DNA of 64,000 nucleotides, taken from CBDDCX01 sp965226925. Lineage in GTDB: Bacteria > Gemmatimonadota > Gemmatimonadetes > Longimicrobiales > Gaopeijiaceae. The translations under genes and the position numbers were made by a program. The notes under the pieces were generated by a model. That model ran no database searches and had not been told where the DNA came from. It saw nothing but the letters and a program-made list of their open reading frames with translations. This document shows, piece by piece, positions 32,616 through 40,945 of this stretch; position 1 is the first letter of the stretch; each line of letters begins with the position of its first letter. The DNA is taken from contig CBDDEN010000006.1 of NCBI GenBank assembly GCA_965226925.1, positions 1-64,000 on the forward strand. The letters are read 5' to 3'.

Positions 32616-33416
32616 TCATGGGATCGGACGCATCAGCGGCACGCCACCTTCGGACGGTGAGATGATGACGTTATTCTCGCCCATCGCCGCCGCCTTGAGC
32701 GCTTGGAGGCCTTCGTATGCGAGGTAGGCACGGCCCTCTTCACCGACCAAGCTCGCTGCGATGATGTTCTGAGCGTCACGAATGCCCTCGGCTTCCGCTC
32801 TGCGCTGGTTCGCCTGCTCTCTCACCACCTGTGTCTGATAGCCTTCCGCCTCAACTTGCTGCTCCCTGGCCAGTTTCTGTTCGACGGCCACCCTGATGGT
32901 CTCGGGGGGATCGATGCCTCGGAGAAAAAAGTCGGTGATGAAGATACCTCGAGGTTCGACCCGTGCGGTCATCAGCTGCTGGATCCGCCCGCCAACTCCT
33001 GCCCGCTCCTGTGAAAGGATGTCAGCCGCCGCGATTTCGGAAACTGCGTCACGCACGGCGGAGCGGAAAGCGTTGAACACGAATCCGGTTACAGCCACGG
33101 GGCTGCCAATTTCCAGGTAAATGTCGCGCGCTCGCTGCGGGTCAATCCGGAACCGGAACGAGGCGTCGACCTCGACTCGAAGCTGGTCCGAGGTGAGCAC
33201 GTCGACGATGTCCGTAGCTCCTTGGCCAGGAAGTTGGATCTCCCGCAAGTCGTAGCGTGTCCATGAGCGCATGATCCGATGATGAAACCCCTGCCCGTAG
33301 ACCTGAGTCGCGACTGCCCCTGTAACCGAGTTTCGCTTTACAGCCACCTCGTTCGTGTCCACTGTGATGCATCCGCTCAGACCGAGTGCCACCAACAGCG
33401 CACCTATCGTCCGCAT
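32616..33416 (-). CDS. SPFH/Band 7 domain lipoprotein (prohibitin-like)
   Basis: The product has 266 residues from ATG 33416, supported by AGGGGGA just upstream. The signal peptide ends in lipobox LSGC (MRTIGALLVALGLSGC). It is followed by an SPFH domain (GQGFHHRIMRSWTRYDLREI, QLRVEVDASFRFRIDPQRA, ISQ-type region VEPRGIFITDFFLRGIDPP) and a short coiled coil (EQKLAREQQVEAEGYQTQVV). SPFH proteins assemble on membranes and modulate proteases or membrane order. An envelope-anchored lipoprotein form is less usual. Element A copy 2 ends 44 bp upstream and may affect the promoter. Confidence 0.85.
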   Translation of the reverse strand: MRTIGALLVALGLSGCITVDTNEVAVKRNSVTGAVATQVYGQGFHHRIMRSWTRYDLREIQLPGQGATDIVDVLTSDQLRVEVDASFRFRIDPQRARDIYLEIGSPVAVTGFVFNAFRSAVRDAVSEIAAADILSQERAGVGGRIQQLMTARVEPRGIFITDFFLRGIDPPETIRVAVEQKLAREQQVEAEGYQTQVVREQANQRRAEAEGIRDAQNIIAASLVGEEGRAYLAYEGLQALKAAAMGENNVIISPSEGGVPLMRPIP

Positions 33417-33488
33417 ATGTCCCCCTGGGTTGAACTTGCCCGTGTCCACTTCGTTTCACTGACCTGCCCCCAAGAGTGGTACCACATC

Positions 33489-34385
33489 CTATGTTAGTCC
33501 CAGCACCTGTGGAGGGCCGTGAAGGACGGGCATCCTCAGGAACCAGGGCGACGGCTTAATCGCCTCAGGGGCCGGGGGAAAGCCGCCGCAGGCGCTGTGG
33601 GGTCGGACGGTATTGTACTCGCGCCTCCATTGCTCGACCAGCACGGCCGCCTCCGCCAACGAGTAGAAGATCTCCCCGTTCAACAGCTCGTCCCTGAGCT
33701 TGCCGTTGAAGCTCTCGTTGTAGCCGTTCTCCCACGGGCTGCCCGGCTCGATAAAGAGCATCTCGACGCCCACGCGCCCCAACCACCGCCGCACGAGCTT
33801 CGCGGTGAACTCCGGTCCGTTGTCCGACCTCAGATACTCGGGAGGCCCGTGTCGGACGAACAGATCGGCCAGCACCTCGAGCACGTCGTGGGCTCGGATC
33901 TTGCGAGCCACCACGATCGCCAGGCACTCCCTCGTGTGCTCGTCCAGCACTGTCAGCAGCTTCAGCGCACGCCCGTCGTGCGTCCTCGAGGCCACGAAGT
34001 CGTACGACCAGACGTGGCCCCGATACAGCGGCCTCAGCCGGATGCACGATCCGTCGTTGAGCCACAGCCGACCTCGCTTCGGCTGCCGCTCCGGGACCTT
34101 CAGCCCCTCCTGCCTCCAGATCCGCTCCACCCGCTTGTGGTTCACCCCCCAGCCCTCGATGCGGAGCATGTCCGTGACGCGTCGGTAGCCGTAGCGGCCG
34201 AATCGACTCGCTAACCGCACCACGTCGGAGCGAAGCGCCGCCTCGTCGGCCCGCACCTTCCGCCGACGATGCTGCGTCGACCGTGACTGGCCCAGCACCC
34301 GGCACGCTCTCCTCTCCGACGCCCCGAGCTGCTGTCGTACACGCACCACACAACGTCGTCGGCGCTCGGGGCTCAGAAGTTTCCC
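33489..34385 (-). CDS. OrfB of element A copy 2
   Basis: This is an intact -1-frame OrfB with HVWSYDFVASRTHDG (Asp), LRSDNGPEFTAKL (Asp) and NESFNGKLRDELLNG (Glu). It is reached from orfA by slippage at the GGGAAAC word (34379-34385). A segment around 34200-34290 differs from copies 1 and 3 (RSTQHRRRKVRADEAALRSD instead of RTTQRRARKVASDEG), so the copies are mosaic. Confidence 0.9.
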   Translation of the reverse strand, partial: GKLLSPERRRRCVVRVRQQLGASERRACRVLGQSRSTQHRRRKVRADEAALRSDVVRLASRFGRYGYRRVTDMLRIEGWGVNHKRVERIWRQEGLKVPERQPKRGRLWLNDGSCIRLRPLYRGHVWSYDFVASRTHDGRALKLLTVLDEHTRECLAIVVARKIRAHDVLEVLADLFVRHGPPEYLRSDNGPEFTAKLVRRWLGRVGVEMLFIEPGSPWENGYNESFNGKLRDELLNGEIFYSLAEAAVLVEQWRREYNTVRPHSACGGFPPAPEAIKPSPWFLRMPVLHGPPQVLGLT

Positions 34386-34651
34386 TCGGCCGCTTCCTCC
34401 AGGATCAGCTTGTCCAGTGTCAAGTCCGCCACTGCTCGCTTCAGGCGCCCGTTCTCGCGCTCGAGCTCCTTCAGGCGCCGTGCCTGGCTCACCTTCATCC
34501 CGCCGTACTCCCGCCTCCACCGGTAGTACGTCTGCTCGGTGATGCCGAGCTCCCGGCTGATCAGCTTCACGGATTTGCCGCGGGCCAGACCGACCTCTGC
34601 CTCCCGCAGTGTAGTGATGATCTGCTCCGGAGTGTGTCGCTTCCTTCCCAT
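34373..34651 (-). CDS. OrfA of element A copy 2
   Basis: The 92-residue HTH subunit (RHTPEQIITTLREAEVGLAR, TEQTYYRWRREYGG) has an undamaged zipper (LERENGRLKRAVADLTLDKL) and ends GAG GGA AAC TTC TGA. GAGGAGG precedes its ATG. It is the reference for the indels in copies 1 and 3. Confidence 0.92.
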   Translation of the reverse strand: MGRKRHTPEQIITTLREAEVGLARGKSVKLISRELGITEQTYYRWRREYGGMKVSQARRLKELERENGRLKRAVADLTLDKLILEEAAEGNF

Positions 34652-34729
34652 CCTGACCTCCTCGTTGAAAAGCTTCAGACCAGGTCGATCCTAACATTGC
34701 ACCTGGTCTCGTTTCAGGGGGTCAGGTCA

Positions 34730-34873
34730 GGTCCCCAGCCCCAGCGAGTCGTTGACCACGGCCATGTCAACTGCGTGACCGATGACGACGGGCTCTGTAG
34801 GCCCAGCGTCACAGGCTGTGACGGCAATCAGGATGGCGAGGAAGGGGGATAGTACTCGAGTGCGGATATTCAC
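34730..34873 (-). pseudogene. N-terminal fragment of a small lipoprotein gene
   Basis: From a GTG at 34873 (upstream in-frame ATG at 34915 has no binding site) the frame encodes a signal peptide with lipobox-like ending (VLSPFLAILIAVTAC), then DAGPTEPVVIGHAVDMAVVN, and is cut at 34730 by element A copy 2. The function is unknown. Confidence 0.5.
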
Positions 34874-34960
34874 GGCAGTTTCCACTTCAGGGTGAATTCG
34901 GTGCTGCTTCTCCATCCGAACATTTCAACATAGCGAACGATTTGGCTCCCGCCGAGTCCG

Positions 34961-35069
34961 TCACCTCACTGTGATGGTCCAGGTTGCGGTATCGGTTTGG
35001 TTGGCGGCATCATCGACCTGTACGGGGAGAGTGTACTCCCCGGGCTCCACGCTGTCGGTCGGACGGAAG
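34961..35069 (-). pseudogene. C-terminal fragment of a secreted Ig-like/HYR-like domain protein
   Basis: The minus-strand frame RPTDSVEPGEYTLPVQVDDA, ANQTDTATWTITVR ends at 34961. The beta-strand pattern (EYTLPVQV, TATWTITV) resembles the last strands of a bacterial Ig-like domain. The 5' part is removed by element A copy 3. Confidence 0.5.
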
Positions 35070-35148
35070 TGACCTGAGCCCCTGAAACGAGACCAGGTGC
35101 AATGTTAGGATCGACCTGGTCTGAAGCTTTTCAGCGAGGAGGTCAGGA

Positions 35149-35331
35149 ATGGGAAGGAAGCGACACACTCCGGAGCAGATCATCACTGCACTGCGGGAGG
35201 CAGAGGTCGGTCTGGCCCGCGGCAAATCCGTGAAGCTGATCAGCCGGGAGCTGGGCATCACCGAGCAGACGTACTACCGGTGGAGGCGGGAGTACGGCGG
35301 GATGAAGGTGAGCCAGGGGCACGGCGCCTGA
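35149..35331 (+). pseudogene. OrfA of element A copy 3, frameshifted
   Basis: It is identical to the start of other OrfAs up to GGMKVSQ, then two extra G (CCAGGGGCACGG instead of CCAGGCACGG, near 35318) throw the frame into a stop at 35331. The zipper and frameshift site are not reached. A further extra A between the binding site and the ATG lengthens the spacing by one. Confidence 0.88.
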
Positions 35332-35416
35332 AGGAGCTCGAGCGCGAGAACGGGCGCCTGAAGCGAGCAGTGGCGGACTTGACACTGGACAAGCTGATCC
35401 TAGAGGAAGCGGCCGA

Positions 35417-36313
35417 GGGAAACTTCTGAGCCCCGAGGGCCGACGACGTTGTGTGGTGCGTGTACGTCAGCAGCTCGGGGCGTCGGAGAGGAGAGCGTGC
35501 CGGGTGCTCGGGCAGCCACGCACGACCCAGCGCCGGGCGAGGAAAGTGGCGAGTGACGAGGGGGCGCTCCGAGGTGATATCGTGCGACTCGCGAGTCGAT
35601 TCGGCCGCTACGGCTACCGACGCGTCACGGACATGCTCCGCATCGAGGGCTGGGGGGTGAAGCACAAGCGGGTGGAGCGGATCTGGAGGCAGGAGGGGCT
35701 GAAGGTGCCGGAGCGGCAGCCGAAGCGAGGTCGGCTGTGGCTCAACGACGGATCGTGCATCCGGCTGAGGCCGCTGTATCGGGGCCACGTCTGGTCGTAC
35801 GACTTCGTGGCCTCGAGGACGCACGACGGGCGTGCGCTGAAGCTGCTGACAGTGCTGGACGAGCACACGAGGGAGTGCCTGGCGATCGTGGTGGCTCGCA
35901 AGATCCGCTCGCACGAGGTGCTCGAGGTGCTGGCCGATCTGTTCGTCCGACACGGGCCTCTCGAGTATCTGAGGTCGGACAACGGACCGGAGCTCACCGC
36001 GAAGCTCGTGCGGCGGTGGTTGGGGCGCGTGGGCGTCGAGACGCTCTTTATCGAGCCGGGCAGCCCGTGGGAGAACGGCTACAACGAGAGCTTCAACGGC
36101 AAGCTCAGGGATGAGCTGTTGAACGGGGAGATCTTCTGCTCGTTGGCGCAGGCGGCCGTGCTGGTCGAGCAATGGAGGCGCGAGTACAATACCGTCCGAC
36201 CCCACAGCGCCTGCGGCGGCTTTCCCCCAGCCCCTGAGGCGATTAAGCCGTCGCCCTGGTTCCTGAGGATGCCCGTCCTTCACGGCCCTCCACAGGTGCT
36301 GGGACTAACATAG
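35417..36313 (+). CDS. OrfB of element A copy 3
   Basis: The rve transposase reading frame is open from the GGGAAAC word to 36313, but orfA is broken, so it can only be made from an internal start such as GTG 35453. NGPELTAKL replaces NGPEFTAKL next to the second catalytic Asp. The other catalytic blocks are intact. Confidence 0.85.
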   Translation, partial: GKLLSPEGRRRCVVRVRQQLGASERRACRVLGQPRTTQRRARKVASDEGALRGDIVRLASRFGRYGYRRVTDMLRIEGWGVKHKRVERIWRQEGLKVPERQPKRGRLWLNDGSCIRLRPLYRGHVWSYDFVASRTHDGRALKLLTVLDEHTRECLAIVVARKIRSHEVLEVLADLFVRHGPLEYLRSDNGPELTAKLVRRWLGRVGVETLFIEPGSPWENGYNESFNGKLRDELLNGEIFCSLAQAAVLVEQWRREYNTVRPHSACGGFPPAPEAIKPSPWFLRMPVLHGPPQVLGLT

Positions 36314-36455
36314 GATGTGGTACCGCTCTCGGGGGCAGGTCAGATTACAGCGGTGGTTCGGAGGGGGACTGCCCGCCAGAATACGGAAGGTGGAGACGAT
36401 CCGCGAAGACTTCAGGCCGATCCGAGAGCGCATTGAGCGTTGGACCAGCACGTCC

Positions 36456-37886
36456 GAGTCAATCCAAAAGTTAGTTGAAACTGGAGCGGCCTCCGTCTCA
36501 GGCGACAGCATGTGAACGGCTCTCGGGAAGGGTGATCCCGAGGTCCTTCTGGATCGCGGCCCTGAGGAGCGGGAGGTGTCGGTACCCGAGCAACCTCCGG
36601 AGCCGTGACTCGATCTCCAGGAGCGTGGTCGCGAGCCATCGGTGCTTCTGGCTCGAGTTCTTCCAGTGGTCCACGCGTCCGCACCTCTGCTCGGCCAGGG
36701 CGTTCACGGACTCGAGCACGTTGGTGGTCTTGAGCGACTGGCCGACCAGGGGGAAGACTCCCAACCGGTGGAGGGTGAGGGTCTCCTCGAACCCCTCATC
36801 GAGACTGGCCGCCGCGGACTGGTTCACCCCCGCGAGCTCCTGGCGCAGGGCCTTGAGGTCCTTGACGGCCTCTTCGTACGTGGGCCGCTGGTAGGCGCGC
36901 TGCAGACGCTGGCGCCAGCCCTTCTGCTCCGCTCTCGGCAGATACGAGATCACGTTCTCCCGCTTGTGCCACTGGCACCGCTGGATGAGCACCTGTCCCT
37001 TGAAGACCGCCAGGACGCCGCTCCGGAGACCGCGGGCTCCATCGATCACCACGAGCGCTCCGGCCGACAGGTCGAGACCTCGGTCCTTCAGACTCCGAAG
37101 GAAGGATCGGATCACCACGGCGTTCTCCGTGTCGGTCTGGACGAACCCGAGGAAGACCTTGTCCCCCTTGGTCGTCACCCCGAGCGCGACGACCATCTCG
37201 TCCTCGGCAAAGCTCTTGCCGTCCAAGACGAGTGCCACCACGTCGTAACCCGAGAGGTCCCGCTCCTGAAACTCCTTCAGCTTCGCGGCCGTGGCCTTCT
37301 TGAACTCCCGCGAGACCGTCGACTTCGACAGCCCGATGGCTCCAGGCACCGCCTCGACCGCTGCCTCGTAGTCCCGGCACGAGATCCCGAGCAGCACCTT
37401 CCGAAACAGCCCCTCGTCCATCTCGCCGGGCGAGCCATGCAGCTGCTCATACGCCGCCAGCCTCGACTCTCCGGCCGGGCCTCGCACCCGCGGTACTCGC
37501 ACCGGATGCCGCTGGCCGCCCAACCGCACCGACCCTGGGTTATGCCCATGCCGGTAATGTCGATCGTCCTCGGTCTTCCTGGCGTGACGTTGCCCCGCCA
37601 GTTGCTCCACTTCCTCCTCGAGCATCCGGCCCACCTCCGCCAGTCCCAGCGGAATCAGCTGCCGGATCAGCTCCACCCGAGGGTCCAGCTCCAGCGCCTC
37701 GATCTCCTCCCAACTCACCTCCCTCGGTTCCCCGAGCCGCCGGTCCTTCTTGCCCCGCTCGACGAGCCTTGGCATCCTTCCCATCGGTGGCCTCCTTCCT
37801 CTCTTGTGATCCCGTGGTGTGGTCGCACACCCACGTTACCTGAGGTTGGAGGCCGCTTCAATTTCAACTAAAGATGGGACTCACTC
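36456..37886 (-). mobile_element. IS256-family element F, complete, with 8-bp target duplication
   Basis: The 1431-bp element has terminal repeats GAGTCAATCCAAAAG and GAGTGAGTCCCATCT that stay aligned without gaps for ~36 bp (shared AGTTGAAA and GCGGCC). It is flanked by GCACGTCC at 36448-36455 and 37887-37894. The target duplication shows a clean insertion into the fragment listed at 36343. Confidence 0.93.
36498..37784 (-). CDS. IS256-family transposase of element F
   Basis: The 428-residue mutator-type transposase shows VALVLDGKSFAED (first Asp), LVVIDGARGLRSGV (second Asp), the C-x2-H block QRCQWHKRENVISYLP, and TTNVLESVNALAEQRCGRVD (Glu). It is full length and intact. With matching ends and target duplication, this is one of the best candidates for a recently active IS here. 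A truncated relative lies at 17730-18146. Confidence 0.93.
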   Translation of the reverse strand: MGRMPRLVERGKKDRRLGEPREVSWEEIEALELDPRVELIRQLIPLGLAEVGRMLEEEVEQLAGQRHARKTEDDRHYRHGHNPGSVRLGGQRHPVRVPRVRGPAGESRLAAYEQLHGSPGEMDEGLFRKVLLGISCRDYEAAVEAVPGAIGLSKSTVSREFKKATAAKLKEFQERDLSGYDVVALVLDGKSFAEDEMVVALGVTTKGDKVFLGFVQTDTENAVVIRSFLRSLKDRGLDLSAGALVVIDGARGLRSGVLAVFKGQVLIQRCQWHKRENVISYLPRAEQKGWRQRLQRAYQRPTYEEAVKDLKALRQELAGVNQSAAASLDEGFEETLTLHRLGVFPLVGQSLKTTNVLESVNALAEQRCGRVDHWKNSSQKHRWLATTLLEIESRLRRLLGYRHLPLLRAAIQKDLGITLPESRSHAVA

Positions 37887-37984
37887 GCACGTCCGATTCA
37901 GCGACCGGCGCCGCGTACGAACAGTCCATCGTCGTCTATCGAGACTTGGACGGCGAGCGAGCGCTACACGCGCAACACACGCAG

Positions 37985-38206
37985 GATCTTCGGCTCCAGC
38001 GGGTGGGTACGTAGTCGTCAAAGATGGCAATCGGGTGGCCGACGTGTCCGCCAAGGTCCGCTAGGGTCGTTTGGAATCCAGTTCCTAAAAATGGGTATGA
38101 AAAGGGGACAACCAAAGAGATAGCATATGTATATCGTTGTACTACAGTAACTTATAAGATCCATCATGATTCTTGCCGTGAATCACATCATCTGTACTCT
38201 GCCGAG
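37985..38206 (+). repeat. 222-bp direct repeat, right copy
   Basis: It matches 2988-3209 in the same orientation. The right edge (CTGCCGAG) continues in frame into a truncated SelA-like gene, just as the left copy continues into an integrase fragment; both receiving genes naturally contain GCC GAG at that point. The left edge ends the fragment interrupted by element F. Confidence 0.9.
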
Positions 38207-39121
38207 GCGGCTCTCGTCACCACGGGAGCCATCATGCTCGGAACCGCCGCCGCCGTCACCTACAAGGACCAGGACCTCATCCGTCAACTCCCACTCCCTC
38301 CCGAGAGGGGCCTCGAGGTCATCCGCCAAGCGACGCACGTGGACTGCTACGACAACCAGGTCAAAGCGAGCGGCGTCCGGCTGGTGGACGTGGAGACTCG
38401 CGCCGATCTGGAGAGCGCCATCAACGACCGCACGGTCATGATGCTGTCCTACAACTTCTTGGAGGAGGAGGGGCGTATCCCACGAGAGGAGTGGGTCGAG
38501 GTGGCTCGCAGCCATGGGATTCCCACGCTCATCGATGCGGCGGCGGACACGCCGCCCCGAGAGCGCCTTTGGGAATACGTGAACATGGGCTACGACATGG
38601 TGATCTTCAGCGGTGGCAAGGCCATGCGCGGACCCTAGGACACCGGCTTGCTTCTGGGCCGTCGCGACCTGATCGAGACCGCGAAGCTCAACACGGCGCC
38701 CCGCTGCTGGAACATCGGTCGCGGCATGAAGGTGAGCAAAGAGGACATTATGGCTGCGTGGGCCACCGTGGAGCGGTTCATGAGCCTGGACATGGCGGCC
38801 GAAGACCGGGAGTGGCGACGGCGCATCGACTCCATCGCGAACGCCCTGCGGGACATCCCGACCACCACGTTCGAGACCGTCATGCCGCGGATCGCCAACG
38901 AGGTGCCCCACCTGCTGATCCGATGGGACGAGGAGCGGCTGGGTGTGACTCCGGACCAGATGAAGACGGCGCTCGCAGAGGGCGATCCCTCAATCGTTAC
39001 GGCTCGTATCCACGGCACGGGCGAGGGCGGATTCGTCATCTCGGTCTTCATGCTCAAACCGGGCGAGGAGGACGTAGTGGCCGCCAGGCTTCGCCAGATC
39101 CTCGAGGGGGCCACCGCATGA
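38199..39121 (+). pseudogene. SelA-like PLP-dependent enzyme (aminotransferase class V-like fold), 5'-truncated with an amber codon
   Basis: The frame SAEAALVTTGAIMLGTAAAV, HVDCYDNQVKASGVRLVDVE, GIPTLIDAAADTPPRERLWE leads to the PLP-lysine block VIFSGGKAMRGP. A TAG at 38636-38638 comes next where relatives have Gln (GPQ), then DTGLLLGRRDLIETAKLNT continues in frame to 39121. The family includes selenocysteine synthase SelA and DgaE-type ammonia-lyases. The N-terminus is lost at the 222-bp repeat. One C-to-T change explains the stop. The 3' end overlaps the next gene by ATGA, so they formed an operon. Confidence 0.78.
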
Positions 39122-40091
39122 CGAGCCGAACCCGCGTGACAGGCCGACTGCGCGGGATGAAGCTACTGTGCGCCGCGATCGCGGTTGTCCCGTTTGCGTT
39201 GGGTATGCACGCCTGCTCCGCGCCCGACGCCGAGGGTGTATCCGAGCCCGAGCTTCGCAAGAAGGTCCTCCTCATCGGCCTCGACGGGGTTCGTCCTGAC
39301 GTGCTGGCCGATGTCGCGACCCCGCACATCGACGCCCTGATCGAACAGGGCGCTTTCAGCGCGCGCGCGCTGACCGGATATCCTAGTGTGAGCGGGCCCG
39401 GTTGGTCGAGCATGCTCATCGGAGTCTGGCCCGACAAACACGGCGTCGTCAACAACGAATTCGAGAACGAGCGCTACGACGAGTATCCCGATTTCCTGAC
39501 CCGCGTCGAGACCCTGCGGCCCGAGCTGAACACGTTTGCAGTGGCCGATTGGCTTCCCATCGTCACGGACGACCACAACGGACCCATTCTCGGGGAGGAC
39601 CTCGACGTCAAGCACGTCCTTGACGGTTACGAGCTGGGTTGGGCCGAGGCGGACGACCGATCGGTGGAGCTGGCCGTGGGGCACCTGGGCTCCGGCGAGC
39701 CGGACGCCATGTTCGTCTATCTGGGCAACCCGGACGAAACCAGCCATCACTTCCAGTCGATCGGTGAGGAGTACCGGAACGCCATCGCCTTGTCTGACGA
39801 GCACGTGGTCGACTGATGGCGGCGGTCAGGGCACGCCCGACCTACGCTCAGGAAGATTGGCTCATCCTCATGAGCACCGACCACGGCCGCACGGCCGACG
39901 GTGACCACGGCGGCGACACTCCGGAGGAACGGACGATCTTTTATCTGGCCAGCGGACCGTCCACCGTCGTGGGCACGCTGGAAGGCACGCCGGCCATCGT
40001 GGACGTGCCGGTGACGGCCCTCGCGCACCTGGGTATCGACATCGACCCGGCGTGGTCGCTGGACGGCAAGGTCGTGGGGTTGGCGCGCTGA
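39118..40091 (+). pseudogene. Secreted type I phosphodiesterase/alkaline-phosphatase-fold enzyme with one frameshift
   Basis: The start overlaps the previous stop (ATGA). A lipoprotein-like signal (VVPFALGMHACSA) precedes the metal-binding domain: VLLIGLDGVRPDVL (Asp), TGYPSVSGPGWSSMLIG (nucleophile loop), YLGNPDETSHHFQS (Asp/His) and, after the shift, WLILMSTDHGRTADGDHGGD. This order fits nucleotide pyrophosphatase/phosphodiesterase relatives. The frame is lost at 39816 (HVVD, stop) and regained with MAAVRARPTYAQEDW; adding one base near GACTGATGG restores it. This is a possible read error, otherwise an inactive gene. Confidence 0.78.
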
Positions 40092-40354
40092 GCAACGGCC
40101 ACCCGTAGGCCCCTCAGCGCATAAGGCCGGGAGGAGCCTGAAACGGCCTTCCCCGCATCGAGTCGTCAAGCGTGCGAATAGCAGCAAAGTGCCAAACGTC
40201 GGGCAAAACACCCGCGGAGGCGGTCTCGGGCCTCCCACAACGCCGTCCTCGCCTCGCCCGCCGGTAACCGAGAAAGGCCAGCGCCACCGCACGTCACGCG
40301 GCACCTGCAATGAGTCGTGGAGAGCTTGGCACGGGGTTTGACCTGTAAATCGGC

Positions 40355-40849
40355 ATGATTTTCTCGGGCTTCCTGGAAGAACGCGCATGCGCCAATTGCG
40401 GCGAGAGCCGCACCCGGGTGACCCCCACGTCGGTCATGTTCTTCGTGTTGATGGCCGTCGGAGGCCTGGCCGTCCTCACAGAAGCCCAAGGCGTGATCCG
40501 CGATCCGCAGTGGTGGCATTGGCCCGCCGCCTTTGGCGGGGAACTCGTCCTGACGGCGGTGCTGATCGGGATCGTGATCGGCGTCCGCAACGCGTTTGCG
40601 CCCATGCCCGACACCTGCCCGAGTTGCTCCGAGATCATGATCTCCACGCGCCGGGGCTTCTTCGACTTCGCGGTCATGCCGAGTCGAGCGGAATTGGTCC
40701 TCTTGATTATCTTCGTCGGCCTGCACGTCGCGTTCTTGGCCTGGCTGCAGCCCGGTGAAGGCATGGCCGCCGGAAGCCTGTGGACCCTCGTCCCGTTCTT
40801 CTGGACCCCACCCCGTAACGCCCCCTTGTTGTCGCCGGAGAACTGGTAG
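40355..40849 (+). CDS. Small membrane protein with two CxxC pairs
   Basis: The 164-residue hypothetical protein carries ERACANCGESRT near the N-terminus and PDTCPSCSEIMIS near residue 90, two C-x2-C pairs that could bind one zinc. Three hydrophobic helices are visible (VMFFVLMAVGGLAVLTEA, LVLTAVLIGIVIGVRNAF, LVLLIIFVGLHVAFLAWL). The family is not recognised. No clear ribosome binding site precedes ATG 40355. It is transcribed toward the S9 peptidase gene 97 bp downstream and could be an upstream companion. Confidence 0.55.
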   Translation: MIFSGFLEERACANCGESRTRVTPTSVMFFVLMAVGGLAVLTEAQGVIRDPQWWHWPAAFGGELVLTAVLIGIVIGVRNAFAPMPDTCPSCSEIMISTRRGFFDFAVMPSRAELVLLIIFVGLHVAFLAWLQPGEGMAAGSLWTLVPFFWTPPRNAPLLSPENW

Positions 40850-40945
40850 CCCGGCTCCACGGCCTCTATTGTTGTGCGGTTCAGGATCACGGCAGGCGTT
40901 GCCTGCCGACTGCATTCGTCCGCGTCATCAAACGAGGAGGCCTTC

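Larger units (their letters stand above)
33460..34729 (-). mobile_element. IS3-family element A, copy 2 (inverted)
   Basis: The 1270-bp complete copy runs from TGACCTGCCCCCAAGAG to GGGGGTCAGGTCA in window orientation. It is flanked by TCAC and GGTC, so no target duplication. It is the only copy with an undamaged orfA and orfB pair. It faces copy 3 in inverted orientation, 340 bp apart. Confidence 0.93.
35070..36342 (+). mobile_element. IS3-family element A, copy 3
   Basis: The 1273-bp copy has ends TGACCTGAGCCCCTG and TCGGGGGCAGGTCA; both differ by one base from copy 1 (ACCCCC to AGCCCC; CTTGGG to CTCGGG). Flanks GAAG and GATT give no target duplication. It is oriented opposite to copy 2. 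Confidence 0.92.
36343..37984 (+). pseudogene. Unidentified gene fragment interrupted by element F
   Basis: Joining 36343-36455 to 37895-37984 (removing element F and one 8-bp target copy) gives a continuous frame: RLQRWFGGGLPARIRKVETI, REDFRPIRERIERWTSTSDS, ATGAAYEQSIVVYRDLDGER, ALHAQHTQ. It is bounded by element A copy 3 on the left and by the 222-bp repeat on the right, so both ends are missing. I do not recognise the family. Confidence 0.5.

Noticed and set aside
33489..34697. 402-codon minus-strand ORF starting at 34697 as a single transposase
   Set aside because: Its first ~105 codons are the wrong frame of orfA; orfB only begins in this frame at the GGGAAAC word.
2988..38206. CRISPR array or retron explanation for repeats
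   Set aside because: No regularly spaced short repeats with unique spacers, and no reverse transcriptase, Cas-like gene or ncRNA structure was seen.
38491..39117. Upstream extension of the phosphodiesterase ORF
   Set aside because: It is out of frame across the SelA-like gene; the ATGA overlap and signal peptide support the start at 39118.
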